NCBI RefSeq assembly: GCF_014898075.1
Contig: NZ_CP062976.1
Coordinates: 1,612,001 to 1,676,000, forward strand
Length of the DNA stretch: 64,000 bases
DNA from: Neisseria yangbaofengii
Lineage (GTDB): Bacteria > Pseudomonadota > Gammaproteobacteria > Burkholderiales > Neisseriaceae
Reading direction: 5' to 3'
In this document: piece by piece, positions 25,197 to 35,812 of the stretch
Numbering within the stretch: position 1 is the first letter of the stretch
Layout: each line of letters begins with the position of its first letter
Position numbers and translations under genes: made by a program
Notes under the pieces: generated by a model
Told to the model about the DNA's origin: nothing
Database searches by the model: none
The model's input: only the letters and a program-made list of their open reading frames with translations

Positions 25197-28025
25197 TTAG
25201 CCATTTAATGCGTCTTCAACTAATTGCTTCAATTGGGCAACGTGTTTGCTCATATAGCCGACGGCCGGTGCGGCGCTGCTCGGACGGCCTGCGTAAGACA
25301 GTTTTTGATTGTCTGCCAACACGCCTTCCAAACGGTGGCGGATTTGATAGAACGCACCTTGGTTTTTCGGCTCTTCCTGCGACCAGATAATCTGCTGCGC
25401 ATTCGGATATTTTGCCAACTCGGTTTTGAGTTCGTCATACGGGAACGGATACAGCTGTTCGACACGCACAATCGCCACATCGTTTTCCAAGCCACGTTCT
25501 TTGCGGCCTGCTGCCAAATCATAATACACCTGGCCGGCACACAGAACCACCCGTTTCACGCTCTCATTGTTGCTGCGTTCGGCAACATCGCCGATTACCG
25601 GACGGAAGCGTGAACCTTCGGTAAAGTTTTCCAGCGGGCTCATGGCATCTTTGAAACGCAGCAGGCGTTTGGACATGAAAATCACCAGCGGTTTGCGGTA
25701 TGAACTCAACACTTGGCGTTGCAGCAGATGGAACATTTGCGACGCTTCAGACGGCATAATAATCTGCATATTGTTTTCGGAACACAGTTGCAGCCAGCGT
25801 TCGACACGGCCTGACGAGTGTTCAGGACCTTGACCGTCATAGCCGTGCGGCAAAATGGTGGTCAGACCGCACAAACGACCCCATTTGGTTTCACCGGACG
25901 ACAGGAATTGGTCAATCACTACTTGTGCGCCGTTGGCAAAGTCGCCAAATTGGGCTTCCCAAATGGTCAGCTTGTCGGGCGCAGAGCAGGCAAAGCCGTA
26001 TTCATAAGCCATTACAGCTTCTTCGTTCAAAATGGAGTCGATAACCAGAAAGTCGCCGGTGTTTTCGCCCATGTGGCGCAGCGGAACATAAGCGCCGTCG
26101 TCCCATTTTTCACGTTTTTGATCGTGCAATACGGCATGGCGGTGCGAGAATGTTCCACGGCCGGAGTCTTCACCGGAAATACGCACGCCGGCACCTTTGG
26201 TAACCAGATTGGCATAAGCGATGGTTTCTGCCATACCCCAGTCAATCGGCTGCTTGCCTGCCGCCATTGCTTTGCGGGCTTGAATCACGCGTTTGGCTGT
26301 TGAATGCAGGGCAAAGCCTTCCGGAACAGCTGTAAATTTTTCTGCCAATCGTTGGATATCGGCTGCCGGCAAGCCGGTTTCGACATCTTCGCGCCAATCT
26401 TGGCCTTGGTATTTCGACCAGTCGATTTGCGTACGTTGGAAGTTGCTCAATGTGGTTTGCTCGACATGCTCGCCTTTGTCCAGTGCGTCGCGATAAGCCT
26501 GAACCAAAGCATCTGCTTCAGCTTCAGTGATGACATTTTCAGTAACCAATTTCTCAACATACATGGCACGAGTGCCTGGATGTTGGGCAACTTTTTTGTA
26601 CATCATCGGCTGGGTTAAAGTCGGGTCATCGCCCTCGTTGTGACCCCATTTTCGGTAACATACCACATCGATAACGATGTCTTTTTTGAAGGTTTTGCGA
26701 TAGTCTAAAGCTGCTTGTACGGCAAAGCACACACGTTCTGGATCATCGCCGTTAACGTGAATAACCGGCGCAGAAACCATTTTCGCCACATCAGTGCAAT
26801 ATACTGTTGAACGGGTATCGCGGGTATCGGAAGTGGTAAAGCCGATTTGGTTATTGATCACGATATGAACCGTACCACCTGTGGTATATCCACGGGTTTT
26901 CGATAAGTTAAATGTCGCTTGGTTTACACCCAAACCGATGAATGCAGAGTCACCGTGAATCAACACCGGCAATACTTTCTCTTGCCCGCTTTTACCCAAA
27001 CGCTCTTGTTTCGCACGAGCCGAACCTTCTACTACAGGATTCACAATTTCCAAGTGTGATGGGTTAAAGGCCAATGAAACATGCATGGGGCCGTTTGGTG
27101 TTGCAATATCAGAGCTGAAACCCATATGGTATTTCACGTCACCGCTTGGGTGTTTGATTTCAGCGCGGCCTTCAAATTCGGCAAACAAGTCGCCTGGTTT
27201 TTTGCCCAAAGTGTTTACCAACACGTTCAGGCGGCCACGGTGTGCCATACCGATGATGACTTCTTCTACGCCATCTTTACCGGCATTTTGAATCAGGTAA
27301 TTCAAACCGGCGATAACGCTTTCGCCGCCCTCAACACCAAAGCGTTTTTGGCCGACATATTTGGTATGCAGATAACGTTCCAAGGTTTCTGCTGCAGTCA
27401 ACTGCTTCAATAAGTATTGCTTTTGCTCTTTGGTATAGCGTGGCGTAGACAACACGCTTTCAAAGTAATTGCGAATCCAGCGGCGCTCTTCGGTTTCCGG
27501 AATATACATGTATTCCACCGCCAAATGACCGCAATAAGTTTGTTTCAAGTTTTTAACGATATCAGACAAGGCCATTTTTTCTTGGCCGTCGAAATCGCCT
27601 TCACCCATGCTGAATTTCACAGCCATATCGGCATCAGTCAGACCATGGAATTTAGGATCCAATGCTTCCAAATATTTCGGCGGCATACGTTTTAACGGAT
27701 CCAATTGTGCCGCACCAACGCCTTGGATGCGGTAAGCAGAAATCATGCGCAGCACGCCAACCTGTTTTTTCAACATGGCTTCATCAACGCTGCCTGCAAT
27801 AGCAGCTGTTGATTTCGCCTTAGCCAAATTAGCAAATGATTCACGAATCGGTGCATGTGCAACGTCTACATCGGTTGCACCCGGCAACTTGGTTAAGTCA
27901 GTAAAGTATTGCTTCCACTTATCTTCTACTGAGTTTGGGTCAACCAAGAAAGCTTCGTATAACTCCTCAATATAAGGAGCATTTGAACCAAACAGATAAG
28001 AGAAATTGAGTTTTTCGTCCATCAT
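25197..28025 (-). CDS. sucA: 2-oxoglutarate dehydrogenase E1
   Basis: 942 residues from the ATG at 28025 (MMDEKLNFSYLFGSNAPYIEELY), the usual E1o length; a longer frame of 28 codons upstream has no homology. Thiamine-dependent decarboxylase: HRGRLNVLVNTLGK, GDSAFIGLGVNQATFN and the ThDP region VIDVVCYRKWGHNEGDDPTLTQP are visible. The C-terminal half holds GRGTFSHRHAVLHDQ and LPHGYDGQGPEHSSGRVER. An uptake sequence lies in the leader before it. Confidence 0.96.
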   Translation of the reverse strand: MMDEKLNFSYLFGSNAPYIEELYEAFLVDPNSVEDKWKQYFTDLTKLPGATDVDVAHAPIRESFANLAKAKSTAAIAGSVDEAMLKKQVGVLRMISAYRIQGVGAAQLDPLKRMPPKYLEALDPKFHGLTDADMAVKFSMGEGDFDGQEKMALSDIVKNLKQTYCGHLAVEYMYIPETEERRWIRNYFESVLSTPRYTKEQKQYLLKQLTAAETLERYLHTKYVGQKRFGVEGGESVIAGLNYLIQNAGKDGVEEVIIGMAHRGRLNVLVNTLGKKPGDLFAEFEGRAEIKHPSGDVKYHMGFSSDIATPNGPMHVSLAFNPSHLEIVNPVVEGSARAKQERLGKSGQEKVLPVLIHGDSAFIGLGVNQATFNLSKTRGYTTGGTVHIVINNQIGFTTSDTRDTRSTVYCTDVAKMVSAPVIHVNGDDPERVCFAVQAALDYRKTFKKDIVIDVVCYRKWGHNEGDDPTLTQPMMYKKVAQHPGTRAMYVEKLVTENVITEAEADALVQAYRDALDKGEHVEQTTLSNFQRTQIDWSKYQGQDWREDVETGLPAADIQRLAEKFTAVPEGFALHSTAKRVIQARKAMAAGKQPIDWGMAETIAYANLVTKGAGVRISGEDSGRGTFSHRHAVLHDQKREKWDDGAYVPLRHMGENTGDFLVIDSILNEEAVMAYEYGFACSAPDKLTIWEAQFGDFANGAQVVIDQFLSSGETKWGRLCGLTTILPHGYDGQGPEHSSGRVERWLQLCSENNMQIIMPSEASQMFHLLQRQVLSSYRKPLVIFMSKRLLRFKDAMSPLENFTEGSRFRPVIGDVAERSNNESVKRVVLCAGQVYYDLAAGRKERGLENDVAIVRVEQLYPFPYDELKTELAKYPNAQQIIWSQEEPKNQGAFYQIRHRLEGVLADNQKLSYAGRPSSAAPAVGYMSKHVAQLKQLVEDALNG

Positions 28026-28229
28026 GGCGCGTGCTCTTTTCTTAAGATATAAATAAAGGGTAGAACTTTGTGCTACTTTAACGGAGTTCAGGCCGTCTGA
28101 AGATGACACTTTATTCTACCCTATTCCGAACTAACTGCCTGTAGATATTTTGTCTTAAATCAATAAAACTAATCAAAGAGACTTTTTTAGTCTTTAAAAA
28201 TATAAATCAACAAGCTATTAATGAACTAA

Positions 28230-29513
28230 TTAACGCTGTTCAACCGGCACGAAATCGCGACGGTCTTCACCAGTATACAATTGACGAGGACGGCCGATTT
28301 TCAATGCTGGATCACCAATCATTTCATGCCAATGAGAAATCCAACCTACACTGCGCGCCAAGGCGAAGATAACGGTAAACATCTCTGTTGGAATACCCAA
28401 GGCTGACAATACGATACCTGAGTAGAAATCGACGTTTGGGTACAGTTTGCGTTCAACAAAGAATGGATCTTTCAGCGCAATTTGTTCCAATTCCATCGCC
28501 AGCTTGAATTTAGGACTATCTTCCAAACCCAATTCTTTCAAGACCTCATAGCAGGTTTCACGCATGATGTTGGCGCGAGGATCCATGTTACGGTAAACGC
28601 GGTGACCGAAGCCCATCAAACGGTATTTACGCTGTTTCACACCTTCCATGTATGCTTCTACATTAGAAATGTCGCCGATTTCGTCCAACATGTTCAAAAC
28701 GGCTTCGTTGGCACCACCGTGAGACGCACCCCACAAGCAGGCAATACCGGCCGCAATACATGCAAATGGATTTGCGCCTGAAGAACCGGCCAAACGAACA
28801 GTCGAAGTAGAAGCGTTTTGCTCATGGTCGGCGTGCAGAATAAAGATGCGGTCTAATGCACGTGCCAAAACAGGATTTGGCTTGTATTCTTCACATGGTG
28901 TCGCAAACATCATATGCAGGAAGTTTTCTGCATAAGTCAGATTATTTTTCGGATAGTTAAACGGCAAACCGTTTGAATAGCGATAACACATTGCCGCAAT
29001 CGTCGGGATTTTAGAAATCAAACGATAAATAGCAATTTCACGGTGTTTCGGATCAGCAATGTCCAAGCTGTCTTGGTAGAATGCAGACAATGCACCAACC
29101 ACACCCACCATCATGGCCATTGGATGTGCATCACGACGGAAGCCGCGGAAGAACCAAGTCAATTGTTCGTGCACCATGGTGTGGTGGCTTACAATACCGG
29201 TAAATTCTTTCTTCTGTTCCGCATTTGGCAACTCACCGTAAATCAACAAGTAGCAAACTTCCAAATAATCGGATTTTTCTGCCAATTGTTCAATCGGATA
29301 ACCGCGGTAGTAAAGCAAACCTTCTTCACCGTCGATATAGGTAATCTTAGACTCACAGCTTGCAGTCGATACAAAACCAGGGTCGAAAGAGAACAAACCG
29401 GTATGTTTGGTTAACGCGCGGATATCGATTACATCATGACCTAATGATGCTTCCAATACCGGCAATTCCAATACCTCTTGGTTTGGGGTGTTGAGTTTTA
29501 CTGTTTTAGACAT
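28230..29513 (-). CDS. gltA: Citrate synthase, type II
   Basis: 427 residues, the length of the NADH-sensitive hexameric Gram-negative type. Active-site residues are in the stretches [20 protein letters not shown] (His), [14 protein letters not shown] (His) and [15 protein letters not shown] (Asp). It lies between sdhE and sucA with about 110-200 base gaps on both sides, so separate promoters are possible. Confidence 0.97.
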   Translation of the reverse strand: MSKTVKLNTPNQEVLELPVLEASLGHDVIDIRALTKHTGLFSFDPGFVSTASCESKITYIDGEEGLLYYRGYPIEQLAEKSDYLEVCYLLIYGELPNAEQKKEFTGIVSHHTMVHEQLTWFFRGFRRDAHPMAMMVGVVGALSAFYQDSLDIADPKHREIAIYRLISKIPTIAAMCYRYSNGLPFNYPKNNLTYAENFLHMMFATPCEEYKPNPVLARALDRIFILHADHEQNASTSTVRLAGSSGANPFACIAAGIACLWGASHGGANEAVLNMLDEIGDISNVEAYMEGVKQRKYRLMGFGHRVYRNMDPRANIMRETCYEVLKELGLEDSPKFKLAMELEQIALKDPFFVERKLYPNVDFYSGIVLSALGIPTEMFTVIFALARSVGWISHWHEMIGDPALKIGRPRQLYTGEDRRDFVPVEQR

Positions 29514-29631
29514 TCTCTGCTCCTTTATAAAATGGGGCTTTTATACGTTTTGCTTTACAGCACGGTCTTACCTTTCAGACGGCCTACGAACTATTTACAC
29601 AATGTATTGAAACACTATGTTAATACCCGTT

Positions 29632-29883
29632 TTATACCTGTCTGATTCTATCAAGCAATGGAATCAGATGAGTTTTTTCAGTTTGCCTATAACCGTTAAC
29701 CAAAGCTAACAAGTCTTGATCTTGAAATTCAAGAATTTCAACGAACTCAGCTAATTCCTCATCATTTAATTGCTCGAATTCTTTTTCCATAAACCGGCCA
29801 AGAATCAAATCAAGCTCTAACAATCCTCGGCGGGTTTGGAAACGGATTTTCCGTTTTGCAGTATCGTCAAATACCATCATCAT
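29632..29883 (-). CDS. sdhE: FAD assembly factor SdhE (succinate dehydrogenase maturation)
   Basis: 83 residues. Promotes covalent flavin attachment to SdhA. The conserved RGxxE motif is in TRRGLLELDLILGRF, followed by ELAEFVEILEFQDQDLLALV. The sdhB stop and the first of three ATG codons overlap by one base (TAATG), so translation is coupled. Any of the three consecutive ATGs could be the start. Confidence 0.92.
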   Translation of the reverse strand: MMMVFDDTAKRKIRFQTRRGLLELDLILGRFMEKEFEQLNDEELAEFVEILEFQDQDLLALVNGYRQTEKTHLIPLLDRIRQV

Positions 29884-30590
29884 TAAACTGCTCGTTTCAA
29901 CATGATTTCTTTAATCTTACCGATTGCACGGGTAGGATTCAAGTGTTTCGGGCAAACGTCAACACAGTTCATAATGGTATGGCAGCGGAACAAACGATAT
30001 GGATCGTTCAAATCGTCCAAACGCTCGTTGGTAATGGTATCGCGGCTATCAGCGATAAAACGGTAAGCATTCAATAAACCAGACGGGCCAACAAATTTAT
30101 CAGGGTTCCACCAGAATGAAGGACATGCGGTCGAGCAGCATGCACACAAGATACATTCATACAAACCATCCAGCTCTTTACGGTCTTCCTGAGTTTGCAG
30201 ACGCTCTTTATCCGAGTCAATCGGCGTATCATTCACCACATAAGGTTTAATCGAATGATATTGTTTGAAGAATTGTGTCATATCCACGATTAAATCGCGA
30301 ATAACCGGTAAACCCGGTAATGGACGGATTTTAATCGGCTGTTTCAGGCTGCGGATATCGGTAAGACAGGCCAAGCCGTTTTTGCCGTTAATGTTCATGC
30401 CGTCTGAACCACAAATGCCTTCACGGCATGAGCGACGGAACGACAAGGTATCGTCTTGAGCTTTCAGCTTAACCAATGCATCCAATAATTTTACGTCAGT
30501 CGGTTCGATTTCCAACTCGTATTTCTGCATATAAGGTTTTGCATCAACATCAGGATTGTAGCGGTAAATTTCGAAACTTACTTTTTCCAT
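29883..30590 (-). CDS. sdhB: Succinate dehydrogenase iron-sulfur subunit
   Basis: 235 residues from the ATG at 30590 (MEKVSFEIYRYNPDVDA), preferred to one 21 bases upstream because the family begins here and GAGAAGTGTTCC... lies in the expected leader. [2Fe-2S] cysteines are in SCREGICGSDGMNINGKNGLAC; [4Fe-4S] and [3Fe-4S] cysteines in CILCACCSTACPS and CHTIMNCVDVCPKHLNP. Confidence 0.96.
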   Translation of the reverse strand: MEKVSFEIYRYNPDVDAKPYMQKYELEIEPTDVKLLDALVKLKAQDDTLSFRRSCREGICGSDGMNINGKNGLACLTDIRSLKQPIKIRPLPGLPVIRDLIVDMTQFFKQYHSIKPYVVNDTPIDSDKERLQTQEDRKELDGLYECILCACCSTACPSFWWNPDKFVGPSGLLNAYRFIADSRDTITNERLDDLNDPYRLFRCHTIMNCVDVCPKHLNPTRAIGKIKEIMLKRAV

Positions 30591-30673
30591 GAGAAGTGTT
30601 CCTTTTCTCACGAGCGGTTTAATGAATGATTATAGAATTTCAAACCGTCGGTGTAGGGTCATTTTTCTGATAT

Positions 30674-30706
30674 TTTTCAGACGGCCTTTAATAGGCCGTC
30701 TGAAAC
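30674..30706. repeat. Inverted DUS pair between sdhA and sdhB
   Basis: TTTCAGACGGCCTTTA and AATAGGCCGTCTGAAACT form a hairpin in the 124-base gap within the sdh operon. It may tune SdhB relative to SdhA. Confidence 0.7.
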
Positions 30707-30714
30707 TGAATATA

Positions 30715-32478
30715 TTAATAAACGCGTTTGGCCGGTTCGATATAATCAACGGTCAACGGTTTAGTGTGTACCGGTTTGTAGCTCAAGGTATTGCTCAATG
30801 AATGATACAGGGTGTGTTTCATCCAGTTTTCATCATCACGCTCCGGATGGTCGTCTGAGGCATGTGCACCACGCGATTCTTTACGCGCTTCGGCAGACAC
30901 CAAAGTCGCTTTCGCTACTTCAATCAAGTTATCCAATTCCAAAGCTTCGATACGGGCGGTATTCCACACTTGGCTCTTGTCTTTGATTTCGGTACGTTTC
31001 ACACGCTCGGCGATTCCCAAGATTTCTTTCACGCCTTTGCTTAAGATTTCATCGGTACGGAACACGCCGGCATGAAGTTGAACAGAGCGTTGCAGTTCAC
31101 GACGCAGCTCGTCCACATTTTCGCCGTCGGTCTGATTGTTCAGGCGATCCAAACGCTGGGCAGTCAGCGCACCGGCATTTTCCGGCAGTTCTTTCCAACC
31201 TTCCTGCTCTTTAATGAATTTAATCATGCTGTCGCCGGCAGATTTACCGAATACAACCAAGTCCAGCAATGAGTTGGTACCCAGACGGTTGGCACCGTGT
31301 ACAGACGCACAGGCGCATTCACCCGCCGCATACAGACCTTTTACCGGTACTTCGTATTCATCGCCTTTTGGTACAATTACTTCGCCCAAATAGTTGGTCG
31401 GAATACCGCCCATCATATAGTGCGTGGTCGGCACCACCGGAATCGGGTCTTTAATCGGATCGATACCGGCAAACTGAATGGAAATTTCACGGATACCCGG
31501 CAGTTTTTCCATAATTTTTTCTGCACCGATATGGTCGATTTTCAGCAATACATGGTCTTTGTTTTTACCGCAGCCCCGGCCTTCGTAGATTTCCATTGCC
31601 ATCGCACGGGATACTACGTCTCGGGAAGCCAAATCTTTTACGGTTGGTGCATAACGTTCCATAAAGCGCTCGCCGTTGGCATTCAACAAAATACCGCCCT
31701 CACCCCGCACACCTTCGGTAATCAGCACACCTGCACCGGCAACACCGGTCGGGTGAAATTGCCAGAATTCCATATCTTCCAAAGGAATACCGGCACGGGC
31801 GCAAATACCCAAACCGTCGCCGGTGTTCATATAGGCATTGGTTGAAGAGGCATAAATACGACCGCCGCCGCCGGTTGCAAACATCACGGCTTTTGCATGG
31901 AAAATGTACACATCGCCGGTTTCCATTTCCATCGCAGTGACACCGACCACATCGCCGTCTTCATTGCGAATCAAATCCAAAGCTGTCCACTCAACAAAGA
32001 ACTGGGTGTTGGCACGGACGTTTTGCTGATACAGTGTGTGCAACATGGCATGACCGGTACGGTCGGCAACGGCACAGGCACGCTCTACCGCACGTTTACC
32101 GTGTTCGGCAGTGTGGCCACCAAACGGGCGTTGGTAGATTTTGCCGCTTTCGACACGGTCAAACGGCATACCCATGTGTTCCAACTCAATTACCGCTTCC
32201 GGAGCGGCACGACACATAAATTCAATCGCATCTTGGTCGCCCAGCCAGTCGGAACCTTTTACGGTATCGTACATGTGCCAGTCCCAACGGTCTTCCTGCA
32301 CATTACCCAAAGAAGCGGAAATACCGCCTTGCGCCGCAACCGTATGCGAACGGGTTGGAAATACTTTTGACAATACGGCACAATTCAAACCCGATTTTGA
32401 TAATTGGAGGGCTGCGCGTAAACCTGCACCACCACCGCCGACAATTACGGCATCGAACTTACGAACAGGAAAACTCAT
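30715..32478 (-). CDS. sdhA: Succinate dehydrogenase flavoprotein subunit
   Basis: 587 residues from the ATG at 32478 ([20 protein letters not shown]), with GGGGGTAAAA just upstream. FAD site [15 protein letters not shown]; the flavin-linking histidine in [13 protein letters not shown]; active-site residues in [11 protein letters not shown] and [19 protein letters not shown]. The start lies two bases from the sdhD stop. Confidence 0.97.
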   Translation of the reverse strand: MSFPVRKFDAVIVGGGGAGLRAALQLSKSGLNCAVLSKVFPTRSHTVAAQGGISASLGNVQEDRWDWHMYDTVKGSDWLGDQDAIEFMCRAAPEAVIELEHMGMPFDRVESGKIYQRPFGGHTAEHGKRAVERACAVADRTGHAMLHTLYQQNVRANTQFFVEWTALDLIRNEDGDVVGVTAMEMETGDVYIFHAKAVMFATGGGGRIYASSTNAYMNTGDGLGICARAGIPLEDMEFWQFHPTGVAGAGVLITEGVRGEGGILLNANGERFMERYAPTVKDLASRDVVSRAMAMEIYEGRGCGKNKDHVLLKIDHIGAEKIMEKLPGIREISIQFAGIDPIKDPIPVVPTTHYMMGGIPTNYLGEVIVPKGDEYEVPVKGLYAAGECACASVHGANRLGTNSLLDLVVFGKSAGDSMIKFIKEQEGWKELPENAGALTAQRLDRLNNQTDGENVDELRRELQRSVQLHAGVFRTDEILSKGVKEILGIAERVKRTEIKDKSQVWNTARIEALELDNLIEVAKATLVSAEARKESRGAHASDDHPERDDENWMKHTLYHSLSNTLSYKPVHTKPLTVDYIEPAKRVY

Positions 32479-32480
32479 TT

Positions 32481-32822
32481 TTACCCCCAAATTACTTTAA
32501 CCGAATAAATCAAACAACCTACCAACCAAACGATGGTTGCCACCTGCAGGAACAGGCGCACCCCGAACGGTTTGATATAGTCCATCCACAAGTCACGGAT
32601 ACCCACCCAAGCATGCAGAAACAGAGCAGTAAAGCTCAACTGGGTAAACACTTTTACCCAAATTTGGTCAAAAAACGCCTGCCATGCAGCATATTCTTTC
32701 GGCAGCAACAGCAAAAACGCCACCAATACCACGGTATAAATAAGCATAATCACAGCAGTTGCACGCTGCATTGCCCAATCACGCAAACCGTAGTGGGCGC
32801 CGGTTAATTTACGATCTACCAT
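32481..32822 (-). CDS. sdhD: Succinate dehydrogenase membrane anchor subunit D
   Basis: 113 residues with three membrane helices ([63 protein letters not shown]). [13 protein letters not shown] holds the heme-ligand histidine and quinone-site aspartate and tyrosine typical of SdhD. It overlaps sdhC by seven bases. Confidence 0.93.
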   Translation of the reverse strand: MVDRKLTGAHYGLRDWAMQRATAVIMLIYTVVLVAFLLLLPKEYAAWQAFFDQIWVKVFTQLSFTALFLHAWVGIRDLWMDYIKPFGVRLFLQVATIVWLVGCLIYSVKVIWG

Positions 32823-33193
32823 AATAAAGCTCCAATCACTACAGTTAATACCAAAGCGGTTACAAATACTGCTTTCGCAGTTGCACGGGCAGTATTCAGT
32901 GCCAAACCTTTATGGGCATCCAGCAGCAAAAAACGGATACCGGCAAGCATGTGGTGCATATAGGCCCACAATACGCCGATCAAGGCCAGCTTAACCAAAG
33001 GATGCGCCACAAACTGGCGGTAAGACTCAAAGCCTTCCTGATGGCTTAACGTACCCGACAGCAGCCACAATAAAACCGGCAGGGTAATAAATAAGATAAC
33101 ACCGCTGATACGGTGCAAAATAGAAACAATCCCCGGTATCGGCAAGCGGATATTAGGGATTTCTAGAAAGACAGGACGTGGTTTGGCGGACAT
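32816..33193 (-). CDS. sdhC: Succinate dehydrogenase cytochrome b556 subunit C
   Basis: 125 residues. Begins with the family pattern RPVFLEIPNIRLPIPGIVSILHRISGVILF, which contains the quinone-site serine and arginine. The heme histidine lies in MHHMLAGIRFLLLDAH. Three membrane helices. First gene of the sdhCDAB-sdhE operon; its promoter must be in the 500-base AT-rich gap to the right. Confidence 0.93.
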   Translation of the reverse strand: MSAKPRPVFLEIPNIRLPIPGIVSILHRISGVILFITLPVLLWLLSGTLSHQEGFESYRQFVAHPLVKLALIGVLWAYMHHMLAGIRFLLLDAHKGLALNTARATAKAVFVTALVLTVVIGALLW

Positions 33194-33699
33194 GGTCTGT
33201 TCCTCTGAATTGAATTTATTTTTTTCTCAAATCGGGTAGCGCAAAACTACAATGAATTACACTTGCTATAATTTACATGGTTTAGCGCAATTTGAACAGC
33301 CCAATTTGTAAACAATATAATAAATTTTTACAAAAATGAGACAAAATAACTTTATCATATTTCTTTTTAACTACTCCTTTCGCCTGACAATTGATAATAT
33401 CAGCCTAAATGGCCAGCGGACGTTCAAAAACATTCAATTTATCTGAATTAATTTAGCTGAGAACACCTGAAAAATTTCCACACACTGTATGAGCAACGAC
33501 AATTATTTCGATATTAATTAAATATAGCCGTTATTTAACCTTACTCAATCACTGCTGCTTATCATAAAACTGCATTGAGTTGACGTATCTTATCATCCAA
33601 TCCCTTATACTTACTTTCGGTTTTCCGTTCCAATGTTTTACCAAACAAGAAGAATGGCCGAGCAACACATATCACGACAACGATTAAAAGGGCTTTTCT
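33194..33699. other. AT-rich divergent intergenic region between sdhC and the YkvA-like gene
   Basis: 506 bases with no convincing ORF, RNA gene or uptake sequence. It should contain the divergent promoters for the sdh operon (minus) and the YkvA-like gene (plus). A TTGACG at 33580 and TATACT at 33606 lie 20 bases apart, too far for a strong promoter. I can place no operator with confidence. Confidence 0.6.
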
Positions 33700-34077
33700 A
33701 TGAACGATTCAAACTCTGCTTCTCCTGAAGACTATATTCCAAAATTCAAACGGAAAAAACTCGACGAACCCGGCTTCTTGCGTAAGCTTGGTCGCTTCGC
33801 AGGCAGATTGGGAGCACCGGTAGTACGTCAGCTTTATGCGTTATATTTTTTATGGAAATCGCCACATACGCCCAAACAAGCTAAGATGATTATCTTGGGT
33901 GCACTGGTGTATTTCTTCAGCCCGATTGATGCCATTCCGGATTTGTTGGGACCATTGGGATTTACCGATGATATTGCCGTTATCACATTGGTTTACAGCC
34001 AGGTGAAAGCTTATTTAACCGAAGATATTCGTGAACAGGCACGCATCGCCACCGATAAGATTTTAGGTAAAAAATAA
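33700..34077 (+). CDS. YkvA family protein (DUF1232)
   Basis: 125 residues. The DUF1232 core is at about residues 55-95: TPKQAKMIILGALVYFFSPIDAIPDLLGPLGFTDD, with one hydrophobic segment. The function of this widespread family is not known. The N-terminal 50 residues are basic. It is followed at once by a DUS-pair terminator, so it is monocistronic. The ATG at 33700 is preceded by AAAAGGGCTTTTCT. Confidence 0.85.
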   Translation: MNDSNSASPEDYIPKFKRKKLDEPGFLRKLGRFAGRLGAPVVRQLYALYFLWKSPHTPKQAKMIILGALVYFFSPIDAIPDLLGPLGFTDDIAVITLVYSQVKAYLTEDIREQARIATDKILGKK

Positions 34078-34084
34078 AAACAAA

Positions 34085-34115
34085 AAAGCCGTCTGAAATT
34101 CAGACGGCCTTTTTG
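34085..34115. terminator. Bidirectional DUS-pair terminator
   Basis: AAAAAAGCCGTCTGAAAT and its complement, ending in T5, between converging genes at 34077 and 34128. Confidence 0.85.
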
Positions 34116-34127
34116 TTTTACATCAGA

Positions 34128-34616
34128 TTATTGCAACGGAGACATATTCATCACTTCCATCAGGAAGTTGGTAAATGCCGGATTGCTTGGTTTGCTGTTC
34201 ATGCTCTTCCAACGCAGTTGCCAACCGCGCAAAGCATTTTGGATATACAGCTTAGATTGTTGGGTAGTGATTTCACCACGTTGGCTATCTACTGCAGAAC
34301 GCAGGTAGACTTCATACATACTGTCGTCAACAGAGTTACGGCCAACCAGTTGGATACGATAGCGGTTTAAGTATTGGGCAGCCTGAACTTTAGTTATCTT
34401 TCCTTGACTGACCTGATAGCTCAGACGTGTTGCTTCGTCACGAATTTTGGAAACATCTGACCAGTGGCTAGAAGCCAAACGGAAACCGGCAGCCGGTTTG
34501 CCAGTTCCTTGGACATTTATCGGACGCACCGGCACTTCTTTCAAGGTTGGCACGTAGATGGATTGACAACCGGCAAGTGCCGCCAATGCAAATAAGAGAG
34601 GGATATATTTTTTCAT
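34128..34616 (-). CDS. Putative lipoprotein of unknown function
   Basis: 162 residues from the ATG at 34616 (MKKYIPLLFALAALAGCQS), lipobox LAGC; an ATG nine bases earlier also works, and neither has a clear ribosome site. The mature part is mostly helical and basic (DVSKIRDEATRLSYQVSQGKITKVQAAQYLNRYRIQLVG). I do not recognise the family. It lies downstream of cysK on the same strand with a terminator between. Confidence 0.75.
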   Translation of the reverse strand: MKKYIPLLFALAALAGCQSIYVPTLKEVPVRPINVQGTGKPAAGFRLASSHWSDVSKIRDEATRLSYQVSQGKITKVQAAQYLNRYRIQLVGRNSVDDSMYEVYLRSAVDSQRGEITTQQSKLYIQNALRGWQLRWKSMNSKPSNPAFTNFLMEVMNMSPLQ

Positions 34617-34744
34617 GTGGGTCATTATAATCAGATTCGTCAAATAGTCCAAATGATGGCTGCTCGGATACGTCATAAATTTTGCTCAATTACAACATAT
34701 TTCGAATATGCCTCCATCAGCCGGAAAATAAAAACACACAAAAA

Positions 34745-34769
34745 AAGGCCGTCTGAAACGGCCTTTTTA
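34745..34769 (-). terminator. Terminator after cysK built on half a DUS
   Basis: AAAAAGGCCGTCTGAAACGG then CCTTTTT: a compact stem (AAAAGGCCGT with ACGGCCTTTT) that uses one uptake sequence and its own internal complement, unlike the usual two-copy pairs. T run present. Confidence 0.8.
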
Positions 34770-34779
34770 ATACCTGACA

Positions 34780-35712
34780 TTATGCCAAATCGGCAAACAA
34801 TGGCGTAGAAAGATAACGCTCGCCATAAGAAGGAATCAATACCACAATCAATTTTCCTTCGTTTTCAGAGCGTTTCGCCAATTGCAATGCACTCCAAACA
34901 GCCGCACCGGAAGAGATACCCACTAAAATACCCTCTTTTTCCGCCATCGCACGAGCGGTCTCGAATGCCGCTTCGTTTGGCGCTTTAACGATTTCATCGT
35001 AAATAGCAGTATTCAATACGCTCGGCACGAAACCTGCACCAATACCTTGAATCGGGTGCGGACCTTTCTCACCACCGCTCAATACCGGCGATGCTTCCGG
35101 CTCTACTGCAACGATTTTGACATCAGGCTTGTGTTGTTTCAACACTTCACCCACGCCGGTTACTGTACCACCGGTACCCACACCAGCTACAAAAATATCG
35201 ACTTTACCATCGGTATCTCGCCAAACTTCTTCGGCAGTGGTTTCACGGTGAATTTGCGGATTGGCTACATTGTCAAATTGACGCGGCATAAAATAAGTGT
35301 TCGGATTTTCGTCAACCAAAGATTGTGCTTTAGCAATCGCACCACCCATACCTTCTGCAGCAGGAGTCAAAATCAATTCAGCACCAAACGCGCGCAACAA
35401 CATTTTGCGCTCTTTACTCATGCTCTCCGGCATAGTAATGGCCAGTTTATAGCCGCGGGCAGCACATACCATTGCCAAACCGATACCGGTATTACCGCTG
35501 GTTGCTTCCACAATCACGGTATTTTTGTTGATTTTACCGGCTTTTTCTGCCTGCTCAATCATCGCTTCTGCAATACGGTCTTTTACGCTGCTGCCCGGAT
35601 TGAAAAATTCCAACTTTACCGCAACGTCGGCTTTCAAGCCCTCGGTCAAACGGTTTAATTTCACCAACGGGGTATTGCCGATTAATTCGGTAATGCTGTT
35701 TGCAATTTTCAT
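34780..35712 (-). CDS. cysK: Cysteine synthase A (O-acetylserine sulfhydrylase)
   Basis: 310 residues. A PLP enzyme making cysteine from O-acetylserine and sulfide. The PLP lysine is in [15 protein letters not shown], the substrate loop is [12 protein letters not shown], and the phosphate-binding loop [15 protein letters not shown]. Alone between a terminator and an AT-rich gap. Confidence 0.96.
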   Translation of the reverse strand: MKIANSITELIGNTPLVKLNRLTEGLKADVAVKLEFFNPGSSVKDRIAEAMIEQAEKAGKINKNTVIVEATSGNTGIGLAMVCAARGYKLAITMPESMSKERKMLLRAFGAELILTPAAEGMGGAIAKAQSLVDENPNTYFMPRQFDNVANPQIHRETTAEEVWRDTDGKVDIFVAGVGTGGTVTGVGEVLKQHKPDVKIVAVEPEASPVLSGGEKGPHPIQGIGAGFVPSVLNTAIYDEIVKAPNEAAFETARAMAEKEGILVGISSGAAVWSALQLAKRSENEGKLIVVLIPSYGERYLSTPLFADLA

Positions 35713-35812
35713 GTTCTGCTCCTGAATAAAGATAATACGGCCTGCATATTAAGCTGAGGCTGTCCGAAAAACCAATATTTAATATTTCTTACTTTATAAC
35801 TTTTTGTTTTGT

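Noticed and set aside
28026-28109. 28-codon N-terminal extension of sucA
   Set aside because: Reads an uptake sequence (SSSDGL) and has no family similarity; E1o proteins start near MDEKLNFSYLFGSN.
33580-33611. Promoter TTGACG...TATACT before the YkvA-like gene
   Set aside because: Spacer of 20 bases is too long; not supported as a real promoter.
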